NCBI RefSeq assembly: GCF_037975245.1
Contig: NC_092571.1
Location: forward strand, 22,059,917-22,123,916
Direction: 5' to 3'
Length of the DNA stretch: 64,000 nucleotides
Origin: Apostichopus japonicus
Taxonomy: Eukaryota; Echinodermata; Holothuroidea; Aspidochirotida; Stichopodidae
Part shown: one piece after another, positions 32,001-47,060 of the stretch
How the letters are laid out: each line of letters starts with the position of its first letter
Position numbering within the stretch: position 1 is the first letter of the stretch
Program-made: the position numbers and the translations under genes
The notes under the pieces: generated by a model
The model's database searches: none
Told to the model about the DNA's origin: nothing
What the model saw: the letters and a program-made list of their open reading frames with translations, nothing else

Positions 32001-35000
32001 TTTTACAGCAAGTGCCTACACGGGGAGCTGTAAGTATTAGTTAATCCACCTAATATCTCAGTCCATACAGTGGCGCGATGGCTTGGCGCACTGTGCGAGC
32101 TGATGATCGAGACTCTCTTTTGCATCCGTGGTTCGAACCCCGGGTGATGACGTCTTTTACAGCAAGTGCCTACACGGGGAGCTGTAAGTATTAGTTAATC
32201 CACCTAACATCTCAGTCCATACAGTGGCGCGATGGCTTGGCGCACTGTGCGAGCTGATGATCGAGACTCTCTTTTGCATCCGTGGTTCGAACCCCGGGTG
32301 ATGACGTCTTTTGCCGATCTTTTACAGCAAGTGCCTACACGGGGAGCTGTAAGTATTAGTTAATCCACCTAACATCTCAGTCCATACAGTGGCGCGATGG
32401 CTTGGCGCACTGTGCGAGCTGATGATCGAGACTCTCTTTTGCATCCGTGGTTCGAACCCCGGGTGATGACGTCTTTTACAGCAAGTGCCTACACGGGGAG
32501 CTGTAAGTATTAGTTAATCCACCTAACATCTCAGTCCATACAGTGGCGCGATGGCTTGGCGCACTGTGCGAGCTGATGATCGAGACTCTCTTTTGCATCC
32601 GTGGTTCGAACCCCGGGTGATGACGTCTTTTGCCGATCTTTTACAGCAAGTGCCTACACGGGGAGCTGTAAGTATTAGTTAATCCACCTAATATGTCAGT
32701 CCATACAGTGGCGCGATGGCTTGGCGCACTGTGCGAGCTGATGATCGAGACTCTCTTTTGCATCCGTGGTTCGAACCCCGGGTGATGACGTCTTTTACAG
32801 CAAGTGCCTACACGGGGAGCTGTAAGTATTAGTTAATCCACCTAACATCTCAGTCCATACAGTGGCGCGATGGCTTGGCGCACTGTGCGAGCTGATGATC
32901 GAGACTCTCTTTTGCATCCGTGGTTCGAACCTCTGGTGATGACGTCTTTTGCCGATCTTTTACAGCAAGTGCCTACACGGGGAGCTGTAAGTATTAGTTA
33001 ATCCACCTAATATCTCAGTCCATACAGTGGCGCGATGGCTTGGCGCACTGTGCGAGCTGATGATCGAGACTCTCTTTTGCATCCGTGGTTCGAACCCCGG
33101 GTGATGACGTCTTTTGCCGATCTTTTACAGCAAGTGCCTACACGGGGAGCTGTAAGTATTAGTTAATCCACCTAACATCTCAGTCCATACAGTGGCGCGA
33201 TGGCTTGGCGCACTGTGCGAGCTGATGATCGAGACTCTCTTTTGCATCCGTGGTTCGAACCCCGGGTGATGACGTCTTTTACAGCAAGTGCCTACACGGG
33301 GAGCTGTAAGTATTAGTTAATCCACCTAACATCTCAGTCCATACAGTGGCGCGATGGCTTGGCGCACTGTGCGAGCTGATGATCGAGACTCTCTTTTGCA
33401 TCCGTGGTTCGAACCCCGGGTGATGACGTCTTTTACAGCAAGTGCCTACACGGGGAGCTGTAAGTATTAGTTAATCCACCTAACATCTCAGTCCATACAG
33501 TGGCGCGATGGCTTGGCGCACTGTGCGAGCTGATGATCGAGACTCTCTTTTGCATCCGTGGTTCGAAACCCGGGTGATGACGTCTTTTACAGCAAGTGCC
33601 TACACGGGGAGCTGTAAGTATTAGTTAATCCACCTAATATCTCAGTCCATACAGTGGCGCGATGGCTTGGCGCACTGTGCGAGCTGATGATCGAGACTCT
33701 CTTTTGCATCCGTGGTTCGAACCCCGGGTGATGACGTCTTTTACAGCAAGTGCCTACACGGGGAGCTGTAAGTATTAGTTAATCCACCAAACATCTCAGT
33801 CCATACAGTGGCGCGATGGCTTGGCGCACTGTGCGAGCTGATGATCGAGACTCTCTTTTGCATCCGTGGTTCGAACCTCTGGTGATGACGTCTTTTGCCG
33901 ATCTTTTACAGCAAGTGCCTACACGGGGAGCTGTAAGTATTAGTTAATCCACCTAATATCTCAGTCCATACAGTGGCGCGATGGCTTGGCGCACTGTGCG
34001 AGCTGATGATCGAGACTCTCTTTTGCATCCGTGGTTCGAACCCCGGGTGATGACGTCTTTTGCCGATCTTTTACAGCAAGTGCCTACACGGGGAGCTGTA
34101 AGTATTAGTTAATCCACCTAACATCTCAGTCCATACAGTGGCGCGATGGCTTGGCGCACTGTGCGAGCTGATGATCGAGACTCTCTTTTGCATCCGTGGT
34201 TCGAACCCCGGGTGATGACGTCTTTTACAGCAAGTGCCTACACGGGGAGCTGTAAGTATTAGTTAATCCACCTAACATCTCAGTCCATACAGTGGCGCGA
34301 TGGCTTGGCGCACTGTGCGAGCTGATGATCGAGACTCTCTTTTGCATCCGTGGTTCGAACCCCGGGTGATGACGTCTTTTACAGCAAGTGCCTACACGGG
34401 GAGCTGTAAGTATTAGTTAATCCACCTAACATCTCAGTCCATACAGTGGCGCGATGGCTTGGCGCACTGTGCGAGCTGATGATCGAGACTCTCTTTTGCA
34501 TCCGTGGTTCGAACCCCGGGTGATGACGTCTTTTACAGCAAGTGCCTACACGGGGAGCTGTAAGTATTAGTTAATCCACCTAACATCTCAGTACATACAG
34601 TGGCGCGATGGCTTGGCGCACTGTGCGAGCTGATGATCGAGACTCTCTTTTGCATCCGTGGTTCGAACCCCGGGTGATGACGTCTTTTACAGCAAGTGCC
34701 TACACGGGGAGCTGTAAGTATTAGTTAATCCACCTAACATCTCAGTCCATACAGTGGCGCGATGGCTTGGCGCACTGTGCGAGCTGATGATCGAGACTCT
34801 CTTTTGCATCCGTGGTTCGAACCCCGGGTGATGACGTCTTTTGCCGATCTTTTACAGCAAGTGCCTACACGGGGAGCTGTAAGTATTAGTTAATCCACCT
34901 AAGATCTCAGTCCATACAGTGGCGCGATGGCTTGGCGCACTGTGCGAGCTGATGATCGAGACTCTCTTTTGCATCCGTGGTTCGAACCCCGGGTGATGAC

Positions 35001-35300
35001 GTCTTTTACAGCAAGTGCCTACACGGGGAGCTGTAAGTATTAGTTAATCCACCTAACATCTCAGTCCATACAGTGGCGCGATGGCTTGGCGCACTGTGCG
35101 AGCTGATGATCGAGACTCTCTTTTGCATCCGTGGTTCGAACCTCTGGTGATGACGTCTTTTGCCGATCTTTTACAGCAAGTGCCTACACGGGGAGCTGTA
35201 AGTATTAGTTAATCCACCTAATATCTCAGTCCATACAGTGGCGCGATGGCTTGGCGCACTGTGCGAGCTGATGATCGAGACTCTCTTTTGCATCCGTGGT
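28944..35300 (+). repeat. Higher-order block with 1573-bp period and CTCTGG subfamily
   Basis: GGGAACTG (29661/31234) and AACCTCTGG (30401/31974) recur at 1573 bp (10 units, 3 long). The CTCTGG variant continues at 32931, 33877 and 35142, with intervals of 957, 946 and 1265 bp, i.e. 6, 6 and 8 units. CTCTGG removes the CCCGGG site in those units. Confidence 0.85.
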
Positions 35301-38300
35301 TCGAACCCCGGGTGATGACGTCTTTTGCCGATCTTTTACAGCAAGTGCCTACACGGGGAGCTGTAAGTATTAGTTAATCCACCTAACATCTCAGTCCATA
35401 CAGTGGCGCGATGGCTTGGCGCACTGTGCGAGCTGATGATCGAGACTCTCTTTTGCATCCGTGGTTCGAACCCCGGGTGATGACGTCTTTTACAGCAAGT
35501 GCCTACACGGGGAGCTGTAAGTATTAGTTAATCCACCTAACATCTCAGTCCATACAGTGGCGCGATGGCTTGGCGCACTGTGCGAGCTGATGATCGAGAC
35601 TCTCTTTTGCATCCGTGGTTCGAACCCCGGGTGATGACGTCTTTTACAGCAAGTGCCTACACGGGGAGCTGTAAGTATTAGTTAATCCACCTAACATCTC
35701 AGTCCATACAGTGGCGCGATGGCTTGGCGCACTGTGCGAGCTGATGATCGAGACTCTCTTTTGCATCCGTGGTTCGAACCCCGGGTGATGACGTCTTTTA
35801 CAGCAAGTGCCTACACGGGGAGCTGTAAGTATTAGTTAATCCACCTAACATCTCAGTACATACAGTGGCGCGATGGCTTGGCGCACTGTGCGAGCTGATG
35901 ATCGAGACTCTCTTTTGCATCCGTGGTTCGAACCCCGGGTGATGACGTCTTTTACAGCAAGTGCATACACGGGGAGCTGTAAGTATTAGTTAATCCACCT
36001 AACATCTCAGTCCATACAGTGGCGCGATGGCTTGGCGCACTGTGCGAGCTGATGATCGAGACTCTCTTTTGCATCCGTGGTTCGAACCCCGGGTGATGAC
36101 GTCTTTTGCCGATCTTTTACAGCAAGTGCCTACACGGGGAGCTGTAAGTATTAGTTAATCCACCTAATATCTCAGTCCATACAGTGGCGCGATGGCTTGG
36201 CGCACTGTGCGAGCTGATGATCGAGACTCTCTTTTGCATCCGTGGTTCGAACCCCGGGTGATGACGTCTTTTGCCGATCTTTTACAGCAAGTGCCTACAC
36301 GGGGAGCTGTAAGTATTAGTTAATCCACCTAATATCTCAGTCCATACAGTGGCGCGATGGCTTGGCGCACTGTGCGAGCTGATGATCGAGACTCTCTTTT
36401 GCATCCGTGGTTCGAACCCCGGGTGATGACGTCTTTTACAGCAAGTGCCTACACGGGGAGCTGTAAGTATTAGTTAATCCACCTAACATCTCAGTCCATA
36501 CAGTGGCGCGATGGCTTGGCGCACTGTGCGAGCTGATGATCGAGACTCTCTTTTGCATCCGTGGTTCGAACCCCGGGTGATGACGTCTTTTACGGCAAGT
36601 GCCTACACGGGGAGCTGTAAGTATTAGTTAATCCACCTAACATCTCAGTCCATACAGTGGCGCGATGGCTTGGCGCACTGTGCGAGCTGATGATCGAGAC
36701 TCTCTTTTGCATCCGTGGTTCGAACCTCGGGTGATGACGTCTTTTACAGCAAGTGCCTACACGGGGAGCTGTAAGTATTAGTTAATCCACCTAACATCTC
36801 AGTCCATACAGTGGCGCGATGGCTTGGCGCACTGTGCGAGCTGATGATCGAGACTCTCTTTTGCATCCGTGGTTCGAACCCCGGGTGATGACGTCTTTTA
36901 CAGCAAGTGCCTACACGGGGAGCTGTAAGTATTAGTTAATCCACCTAATATCTCAGTCCATACAGTGGCGCGATGGCTTGGCGCACTGTGCGAGCTGATG
37001 ATCGAGACTCTCTTTTGCATCCGTGGTTCGAACCCCGGGTGATGACGTCTTTTGCCGATCTTTTACAGCAAGTGCCTACACGGGGAGCTGTAAGTATTAG
37101 TTAATCCACCTAACATCTCAGTCCATACAGTGGCGCGATGGCTTGGCGCACTGTGCGAGCTGATGATCGAGACTCTCTTTTGCATCCGTGGTTCGAACCC
37201 CGGGTGATGACGTCTTTTACAGCAAGTGCCTACACGGGGAGCTGTAAGTATTAGTTAATCCACCTAACATCTCAGTCCATACAGTGGCGCGATGGCTTGG
37301 CGCACTGTGCGAGCTGATGATCGAGACTCTCTTTTGCATCCGTGGTTCGAACCCCGGGGGATGACGTCTTTTACAGCAAGTGCCTACACGGGGAGCTGTA
37401 AGTATTAGTTAATCCACCTAACATCTCAGTCCATACAGTGGCGCGATGGCTTGGCGCACTGTGCGAGCTGATGATCGAGACTCTCTTTTGCATCCGTGGT
37501 TCGAACCCCGGGTGATGACGTCTTTTACAGCAAGTGCCTACACGGGGAGCTGTAAGTATTAGTTAATCCACCTAACATCTCAGTCCATACAGTGGCGCGA
37601 TGGCTTGGCGCACTGTGCGAGCTGATGATCGAGACTCTCTTTTGCATCCGTGGTTCGAACCCCGGGTGATGACGTCTTTTGCCGATCTTTTACAGCAAGT
37701 GCCTACACGGGGAGCTGTAAGTATTAGTTAATCCACCTAGTATCTCAGTCCATACAGTGGCGCGATGGCTTGGCGCACTGTGCGAGCTGATGATCGAGAC
37801 TCTCTTTTGCATCCGTGGTTCGAACCCCGGGTGATGACGTCTTTTGCCGATCTTTTACAGCAAGTGCCTACACGGGGAGCTGTAAGTATTAGTTAATCCA
37901 CCTAATATCTCAGTCCATACAGTGGCGCGATGGCTTGGCGCACTGTGCGAGCTGATGATCGAGACTCTCTTTTGCATCCGTGGTTCGAACCCCGGGTGAT
38001 GACGTCTTTTACAGCAAGTGCCTACACGGGGAGCTGTAAGTATTAGTTAATCCACCTAACATCTCAGTCCATACAGTGGCGCGATGGCTTGGCGCACTGT
38101 GCGAGCTGATGATCGAGACTCTCTTTTGCATCCGTGGTTCGAACCCCGGGTGATGACGTCTTTTGCCGATCTTTTACAGCAAGTGCCTACACGGGGAGCT
38201 GTAAGTATTAGTTAATCCACCTAACATCTCAGTCCATACAGTGGCGCGATGGCTTGGCGCACTGTGCGAGCTGATGATCGAGACTCTCTTTTGCATCCGT

Positions 38301-39199
38301 GGTTCGAACCCCGGGTGATGACGTCTTTTGCCGATCTTTTACAGCAAGTGCCTACACGGGGAGCTGTAAGTATTAGTTAATCCACCTAATATCTCAGTCC
38401 ATACAGTGGCGCGATGGTTTGGCGCACTGTGCGAGCTGAAGATCGAGACTCTCTTTTGCATCCGTGGTTCGAACTCCGGGTGATGACGTCTTTTGCCGAT
38501 CTTTTACAGCAAGTGCCTACACGGGGAGCTGTAAGTATTAGTTAATCCACCTAATATCTCAGTCCATACAGTGGCGCGATGGCTTGGCGCACTGTGCGAG
38601 CTGATGATCGAGACTCTCTTTTGCATCCGTGGTTCGAACCCCGGGTGATGACGTCTTTTGCCGATCTTTTACAGCAAGTGCCTACACGGGGAGCTGTAAG
38701 TATTAGTTAATCCACCTAATATCTCAGTCCATACAGTGGCGCGATGGCTTGGCGCACTGTGCGAGCTGATGATCGAGACTCTCTTTGGCATCCGTGGTTC
38801 GAACCCCGGGTGATGACGTCTTTTACAGCAAGTGCCTACACGGGGAACTGTAAGTATTAGTTAATCCACCTAACATCTCAGTCCATACAGTGGCGCGATG
38901 GCTTGGCGCACTGTGCGAGCTGATGATCGAGACTCTCTTTTGCATCCGTGGTTCGAACCCCGGGTGATGACGTCTTTTACAGCAAGTGCCTACACGGGGA
39001 GCTGTAAGTATTAGTTAATCCACCTAACATCTCAGTCCATACAGTGGCGCGATGGCTTGGCGCACTGTGCGAGCTGATGATCGAGACTCTCTTTTGCATC
39101 CGTGGTTCGAACCCCGGGTGATGACGTCTTTTACAGCAAGTGCCTACACGGGGAGCTGTAAGTATTAGTTAATCCACCTAACATCTCAGTCCATACAGT

Positions 39200-42100
39200 G
39201 GCGCGATGGCTTGGCGCACTGTGCGAGCTGATGATCGAGACTCTCTTTTGCATCCGTGGTTCGAACCCCGGGTGATGACGTCTTTTACAGCAAGTGCCTA
39301 CACGGGGAGCTGTAAGTATTAGTTAATCCACCTAATATCTCAGTCCATACAGTGGCGCGATGGTTTGGCGCACTGTGCGAGCTGATGATCGAGACTCTCT
39401 TTTGCATCCGTGGTTCGAACCCCGGGTGATGACGTCTTTTACAGCAAGTGCCTACACGGGGAGCTGTAAGTATTAGTTAATCCACCTAATATCTCAGTCC
39501 ATACAGTGGCGCGATGGTTTGGCGCACTGTGCGAGCTGATGATCGAGACTCTCTTTTGCATCCGTGGTTCGAACCCCGGGTGATGACGTCTTTTACAGCA
39601 AGTGTGTACACGGGGAGCTGTAAGTATTAGTTAATCCACCTAACATCTCAGTCCATACAGTGGCGCGATGGCTTGGCGCACTGTGCGAGCTGATGATCGA
39701 GACTCTCTTTTGCATCCGTGGTTCGAACCCCGGGTGATGACGTCTTTTACAGCAAGTGCCTACACGGGGAGCTGTAAGTATTAGTTAATCCACCTAACAT
39801 CTCAGTCCATACAGTGGCGCGATGGCTTGGCGCACTGTGCGAGCTGATGATCGAGACTCTCTTTTGCATCCGTGGTTCGAACCCCGGGTGATGACGTCTT
39901 TTGCCGATCTTTTACAGCAAGTGCCTACACGGGGAGCTGTAAGTATTAGTTAATCCACCTAACATATCAGTCCATACAGTGGCGCGATGGCTTGGCGCAC
40001 TGTGCGAGCTGATGATCGAGACTCTCTTTTGCATCCGTGGTTCGAACCCCGGGTGATGACGTCTTTTACAGCAAGTGCCTACACGGGGAGCTGTAAGTAT
40101 TAGTTAATCCACCTAACATCTCAGTCCATACAGTGGCACGATTGCTTGGCGCACTGTGCGAGCTGATGATCGAGACTCTCTTTTGCATCCGTGGTTCGAA
40201 CCCCGGGTGATGACGTCTTTTGCCGATCTTTTACAGCAAGTGCCTACACGGGGAGCTGTAAGTATTAGTTAATCCACCTAACATCTCAGTCCATACAGTG
40301 GCGCGATGGCTTGGCGCACTGTGCGAGCTGATGATCGAGACTCTCTTTTGCATCCGTGGTTCGAACCCCGGGTGATGACGTCTTTTACAGCAAGTGCCTA
40401 CACGGGGAGCTGTAAGTATTAGTTAATCCACCTAACATCTCAGTCCATACAGTGGCGCGATGGCTTGGCGCACTGTGCGAGCTGATGATCGAGACTCTCT
40501 TTTGCATCCGTGGTTCGAACCCCGGGTGATGACGTCTTTTACAGCAAGTGCCTACACGGGGAGCTGTAAGTATTAGTTAATCCACCTAACATCTCAGTCC
40601 ATACAGTGGCGCGATGGCTTGGCGCACTGTGCGAGCTGATGATCGAGACTCTCTTTTGCATCCGTGGTTCGAAACCCGGGTGATGACGTCTTTTACAGCA
40701 AGTGCCTACACGGGGAGCTGTAAGTATTAGTTAATCCACCTAACATCTCAGTCCATACAGTGGCGCGATGGCTTGGCGCACTGTGCGAGCTGATGATCGA
40801 GACTCTCTTTTGCATCCGTGGTTCGAACCCCGGGTGATGACGTCTTTTGCCGATCTTTTACAGCAAGTGCCTACACGGGGAGCTGTAAGTATTAGTTAAT
40901 CCACCTAATATCTCAGTCCATACAGTGGCGCGATGGCTTGGCGCACTGTGCGAGCTGATGATCGAGACTCTCTTTTGCATCCGTGGTTCGAACCCCGGGT
41001 GATGACGTCTTTTGCCGATCTTTTACAGCAAGTGCCTACACGGGGAGCTGTAAGTATTAGTTAATCCACCTAATATCTCAGTCCATACAGTGGCGCGATG
41101 GCTTGGCGCACTGTGCGAGCTGATGATCGAGACTCTCTTTTGCATCCGTGGTTCGAACCCCGGGTGATGACGTCTTTTACAGCAAGTGCCTACACGGGGA
41201 GCTGTAAGTATTAGTTAATCCACCTAACATCTCAGTCCATACAGTGGCGCGATGGCTTGGCGCACTGTGCGATCTGATGATCGAGACTCTCTTTTGCATC
41301 CGTGGTTCGAACCCCGGGTGATGACGTCTTTTACAGCAAGTGCCTACACGGGGAGCTGTAAGTATTAGTTAATCCACCTAACATCTCAGTCCATACAGTG
41401 GCGCGATGGCTTGGCGCACTGTGCGAGCTGATGATCGAGACTCTCTTTTGCATCCGTGGTTCGAACCCCGGGTGATGACGTCTTTTGCCGATCTTTTACA
41501 GCAAGTGCCTACACGGGGAGCTGTAAGTATTAGTTAATCCACCTAATATCTCAGTCCATACAGTGGCGCGATGGCTTGGCGCACTGTGCGAGCTGATGAT
41601 CGAGACTCTCTTTTGCATCCGTGGTTCGAACCCCGGGTGATGACGTCTTTTACAGCAAGTGCCTACACGGGGAGCTGTAAGTATTAGTTAATCCACCTAA
41701 CATCTCAGTCCATACAGTGGCGCGATGGCTTGGCGCACTGTGCGAGCTGATGATCGAGACTCTCTTTTGCATCCGTGGTTCGAACCCCGGGTGATGACGT
41801 CTTTTACAGCAAGTGCCTACACGGGGAGCTGTAAGTATTAGTTAATCCACCTAACATCTCAGTCCATACAGTGGCGCGATGGCTTGGCGCACTGTGCGAG
41901 CTGATGATCGAGACTCTCTTTTGCATCCGTGGTTCGAACCCCGGGTGATGACGTCTTTTACAGCAAGTGCCTACACGGGGAGCTGTAAGTATTAGTTAAT
42001 CCACCTAATATCTCAGTCCATACAGTGGCGCGATGGCTTGGCGCACTGTGCGAGCTGATGATCGAGACTCTCTTTTGCATCCGTGGTTCGAACCCCGGGT

Positions 42101-44850
42101 GATGACGTCTTTTACAGCAAGTGCCTACACGGGGAGCTGTAAGTATTAGTTAATCCACCTAATATCTCAGTCCATACAGTGGCGCGATGGTTTGGCGCAC
42201 TGTGCGAGCTGATGATCGAGACTCTCTTTTGCATCCGTGGTTCGAACCCCGGGTGATGACGTCTTTTACAGCAAGTGCCTACACGGGGAGCTGTAAGTAT
42301 TAGTTAATCCACCTAATATCTCAGTCCATACAGTGGCGCGATGGTTTGGCGCACTGTGCGAGCTGATGATCGAGACTCTCTTTTGCATCCGTGGTTCGAA
42401 CCCCGGGTGATGACGTCTTTTACAGCAAGTGTCTACACGGGGAGCTGTAAGTATTAGTTAATCCACCTAACATCTCAGTCCATACAGTGGCGCGATGGCT
42501 TGGCGCACTGTGCGAGCTGATGATCGAGACTCTCTTTTGCATCCGTGGTTCGAACCCCGGGTGATGACGTCTTTTACAGCAAGTGCCTACACGGGGAGCT
42601 GTAAGTATTACTTAATCCACCTAACATCTCAGTCCATACAGTGGCGCGATGGCTTGGCGCACTGTGCGAGCTGATGATCGAGACTCTCTTTTGCATCCGT
42701 GGTTCGAACCCCGGGTGATGACGTCTTTTGCCGATCTTTTACAGCAAGTGCCTACACGGGGAGCTGTAAGTATTAGTTAATCCACCTAACATATCAGTCC
42801 ATACAGTGGCGCGATGGCTTGGCGCACTGTGCGAGCTGATGATCGAGACTCTCTTTTGCATCCGTGGTTCGAACCCCGGGTGATGACGTCTTTTACAGCA
42901 AGTGCCTACACGGGGAGCTGTAAGTATTAGTTAATCCACCTAATATCTCAGTCCATACAGTGGCGCGATGGCTTGGCGCACTGTGCGAGCTGATGATCGA
43001 GACTCTCTTTTGCATCCGTGGTTCGAACCCCGGGTGATGACGCTTTTTACAGCAAGTGCCTACACGGGGAGCTGTAAGTATTAGTTAATCCACCTAATAT
43101 CTCAGTCCATACAGTGGCGCGATGGCTTGGCGCACTGTGCGAGCTGATGATCGAGACTCTCTTTTGCATCCGTGGTTCGAACCCCGGGTGATGACGTCTT
43201 TTGCCGATCTTTTACAGCAAGTGCCTACACGGGGAGCTGTAAGTATTAGTTAATCCACCTAACATCTCAGTCCATACAGTGGCGCGATGGCTTGGCGCAC
43301 TGTGCGAGCTGATGATCGAGACTCTCTTTTGCATCCGTGGTTCGAACCCCGGGTGATGACGTCTTTTACAGCAAGTGCCTACACGGGGAGCTGTAAGTAT
43401 TAGTTAATCCACCTAACATCTCAGTCCATACAGTGGCGCGATGGCTTGGCGCACTGTGCGAGCTGATGATCGAGACTCTCTTTTGCATCCGTGGTTCGAA
43501 CCCCGGGTGATGACGTCTTTTACAGCAAGTGCCTACACGGGGAGCTGTAAGTATTAGTTAATCCACCTAACATCTCAGTCCATACAGTGGCGCGATGGCT
43601 TGGCGCACTGTGCGAGCTGATGATCGAGACTCTCTTTTGCATCCGTGGTTCGAAACCCGGGTGATGACGTCTTTTACAGCAAGTGCCTACACGGGGAGCT
43701 GTAAGTATTAGTTAATCCACCTAACATCTCAGTCCATACAGTGGCGCGATGGCTTGGCGCACTGTGCGAGCTGATGATCGAGACTCTCTTTTGCATCCGT
43801 GGTTCGAACCCCGGGTGATGACGTCTTTTACAGCAAGTGCCTACACGGGGAGCTGTAAGTATTAGTTAATCCACCTAACATCTCAGTCCATACAGTGGCG
43901 CGATGGCTTGGCGCACTGTGCGAGCTGATGATCGAGACTCTCTTTTGCATCCGTGGTTCGAACCCCGGGTGATGACGTCTTTTGCCGATCTTTTACAACA
44001 AGTGCCTACACGGGGAGCTGTAAGTATTAGTTAATCCACCTAATATCTCAGTCCATACAGTGGCGCGATGGCTTGGCGCACTGTGCGAGCTGATGATCGA
44101 GACTCTCTTTTGCATCCGTGGTTCGAACCCCGGGTGATGACGTCTTTTACAGCAAGTGCCTACACGGGGAGCTGTAAGTATTAGTTAATCCACCTAACAT
44201 CTCAGTCCATACAGTGGCGCGATGGCTTGGCGCACTGTGCGAGCTGATGATCGAGACTCTCTTTTGCATCCGTGGTTCGAACCCCGGGTGATGACGTCTT
44301 TTACAGCAAGTGCCTACACGGGGAGCTGTAAGTATTAGTTAATCCACCTAACATCTCAGTCCATACAGTGGCGCGATGGCTTGGCGCACTGTGCGAGCTG
44401 ATGATCGAGACTCTCTTTTGCATCCGTGGTTCGAACCCCGGGTGATGACGTCTTTTGCCGATCTTTTACAACAAGTGCCTACACGGGGAGCTGTAAGTAT
44501 TAGTTAATCCACCTAATATCTCAGTCCATACAGTGGCGCGATGGCTTGGCGCACTGTGCGAGCTGATGATCGAGACTCTCTTTTGCATCCGTGGTTCGAA
44601 CCCCGGGTAATGACGTCTTTTACAGCAAGTGCCTACACGGGGAGCTGTAAGTATTAGTTAATCCACCTAACATCTCAGTCCATACAGTGGCGCGATGGCT
44701 TGGCGCACTGTGCGAGCTGATGATCGAGACTCTCTTTTGCATCCGTGGTTCGAACCCCGGGTGATGACGTCTTTTGCCGATCTTTTACAACAAGTGCCTA
44801 CACGGGGAGCTGTAAGTATTAGTTAATCCACCTAATATCTCAGTCCATAC
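39200..44850 (+). repeat. Imperfect 2827-bp higher-order repeat, two copies
   Basis: The doublet GATGGTTTGG (39361 and 39515, then 42188 and 42342), the GTGTGTACA/GTGTCTACA variant (39601/42428) and AACATATCAG (39961/42788) all recur at 2827 bp (18 units, 5 long). Further on the register shifts by 154 bp (GAAACCCGGG at 40671/43652), so one copy has gained or lost a unit. Confidence 0.8.
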
Positions 44851-45420
44851 AGTGGCGCGATGGCTTGGCGCACTGTGCGAGCTGATGATCGAGACTCTCT
44901 TTTGCATCCGTGGTTCGAACCCCGGGTGATGACGTCTTTTACAGCAAGTGCCTACACGGGGAGCTGTAAGTATTAGTTAATCCACCTAACATCTCAGTCC
45001 ATACAGTGGCGCGATGGCTTGGCGCACTGTGCGAGCTGATGATCGAGACTCTCTTTTGCATCCGTGGTTCGAACCCCGGGTGATGACGTCTTTTACAGCA
45101 AGTGCCTACACGGGGAGCTGTAAGTATTAGTTAATCCACCTAACATCTCAGTCCATACAGTGGCGCGATGGCTTGGCGCACTGTGCGAGCTGATGATCGA
45201 GACTCTCTTTTGCATCCGTGGTTCGAACCCCGGGTGATGACGTCTTTTGCCGATCTTTTACAACAAGTGCCTACACGGGGAGCTGTAAGTATTAGTTAAT
45301 CCACCTAATATCTCAGTCCATACAGTGGCGCGATGGCTTGGCGCACTGTGCGAGCTGATGATCGAGACTCTCTTTTGCATCCGTGGTTCGAACCCCGGGT
45401 AATGACGTCTTTTACAGCAA
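43990..45420 (+). repeat. 792-bp higher-order repeat with acceptor-loss variant
   Basis: GGGTAATGACG occurs at about 44609 and 45401 (792 bp, 5 units). TTTTACAACAAG, which removes the AG of the acceptor-like site, occurs at 43995, 44468, 44787 and 45260, with spacings of 473, 319 and 473 bp. Confidence 0.82.
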
Positions 45421-45469
45421 GTGCCTACACGGGGAGCTGTAAGTATTAGTTAATCCACCTAATATCTCA

Positions 45470-47060
45470 GTCCATACAGTGGCGCGATGGCTCGGCGCAC
45501 TGTGCGAGCTGATGATCGAGACTCTCTTTTGCATCCGTGGTTCGAACCCCTTGTGATGACGTCTTTTGCCGATCTTTTACAGCAAGTGCCTACACGGGGA
45601 GCTGTAAGTATTAGTTAATCCACCTAATATCCCAGTCCATACAGTGGCGCGATGGCTCGGCGCACTGTGCGAGCTGATGATCGAGACTCTCTTTTGCATC
45701 CGTGGTTCGAACCCCGGGTGATGACGTCTTTTGCCGATCTTTTACAGCAAGTGCCTACACGGGGAGCTGTAAGTATTAGTTAATCCACCTAACATCTCAG
45801 TCCATACAGTGGCGCGATGGCTTGGCGCACTGTGCGAGCTGATGATCGAGACTCTCTTTTGCATCCGTGGTTCGAACCCCGGGTGATGACGTCTTTTACA
45901 GCAAGTGCCTACACGGGGAGCTGTAAGTATTAGTTAATCCACCTAACTCTCAGTCCATACAGTGGCGCGATGGCTTGGCGAACTGTGCGAGCTGATGATC
46001 GAGACTCTCTTTTGCATCCGTGGTTCGAACCCCGGGTGATGACGTCTTTTACAGCAAGTGCCTACACGGGGAGCTGTAAGTATTAGTTAATCCACCAAAC
46101 ATCTCAGTCCATACAGTGGCGCGATGGCTTGGCGCACTGTGCGAGCTGATGATCGAGACTCTCTTTTGCATCCGTGGTTCGAACCCCGGGTGATGACGTC
46201 TTTTACAGCAAGTGCTTACACGGGGAGCTGTAAGTATTAGTTAATCCACCTAACATCTCAGTCCATACAGTGGCGCGATGGCTTGGCGCACTGTGCGAGC
46301 TGATGATCGAGACTCTCTTTTGCATCCGTGGTTCGAACCCCGGGTGATGACGTCTTTTGCCGATCTTTTACAGCAAGTGCCTACACGGGGAGCTGTAAGT
46401 ATTAGTTAATCCACCTAATATCCCAGTCCATACAGTGGCGCGATGGCTCGGCGCACTGTGCGAGCTGATGATCGAGACTCTCTTTTGCATCCGTGGTTCG
46501 AACCCCGGGTGATGACGTCTTTTGCCGATCTTTTACAGCAAGTGCCTACACGGGGAGCTGTAAGTATTAGTTAATCCACCTAATATCCCAGTCCATACAG
46601 TGGCGCGATGGCTCGGCGCACTGTGCGAGCTGATGATCGAGACTCTCTTTTGCATCCGTGGTTCGAACTCCGGGTGATGACGTCTTTTGCCGATCTTTTA
46701 CAGCAAGTGCCTACACGGGGAGCTGTAAGTATTAGTTAATCCACCTAATATCTCAGTCCATACAGTGGCGCGATGGCTCGGCGCACTGTGCGAGCTGATG
46801 ATCGAGACTCTCTTTTGCATCCGTGGTTCGAACTCCGGGTGATGACGTCTTTTGCCGATCTTTTACAGCAAGTGCCTACACGGGGAGCTGTAAGTATTAG
46901 TTAATCCACCTAATATCCCAGTCCATACAGTGGCGCGATGGCTCGGCGCACTGTGCGAGCTGATGATCGAGACTCTCTTTTGCATCCGTGGTTCGAACCC
47001 CTGGTGATGACGTCTTTTGCCGATCTTTTACAGCAAGTGTCTACACGGGGAGCTGTAAGT
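45470..47060 (+). repeat. GCTCGG sub-family cluster
   Basis: Most long units here read GATGGCTCGGCGC in place of GATGGCTTGGCGC, often with AATATCCCAG. The change turns a G-T wobble of the D-arm-like stem into a full Watson-Crick stem GCTCG/CGAGC. The variant is local, as expected for recent block spread. Confidence 0.75.
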
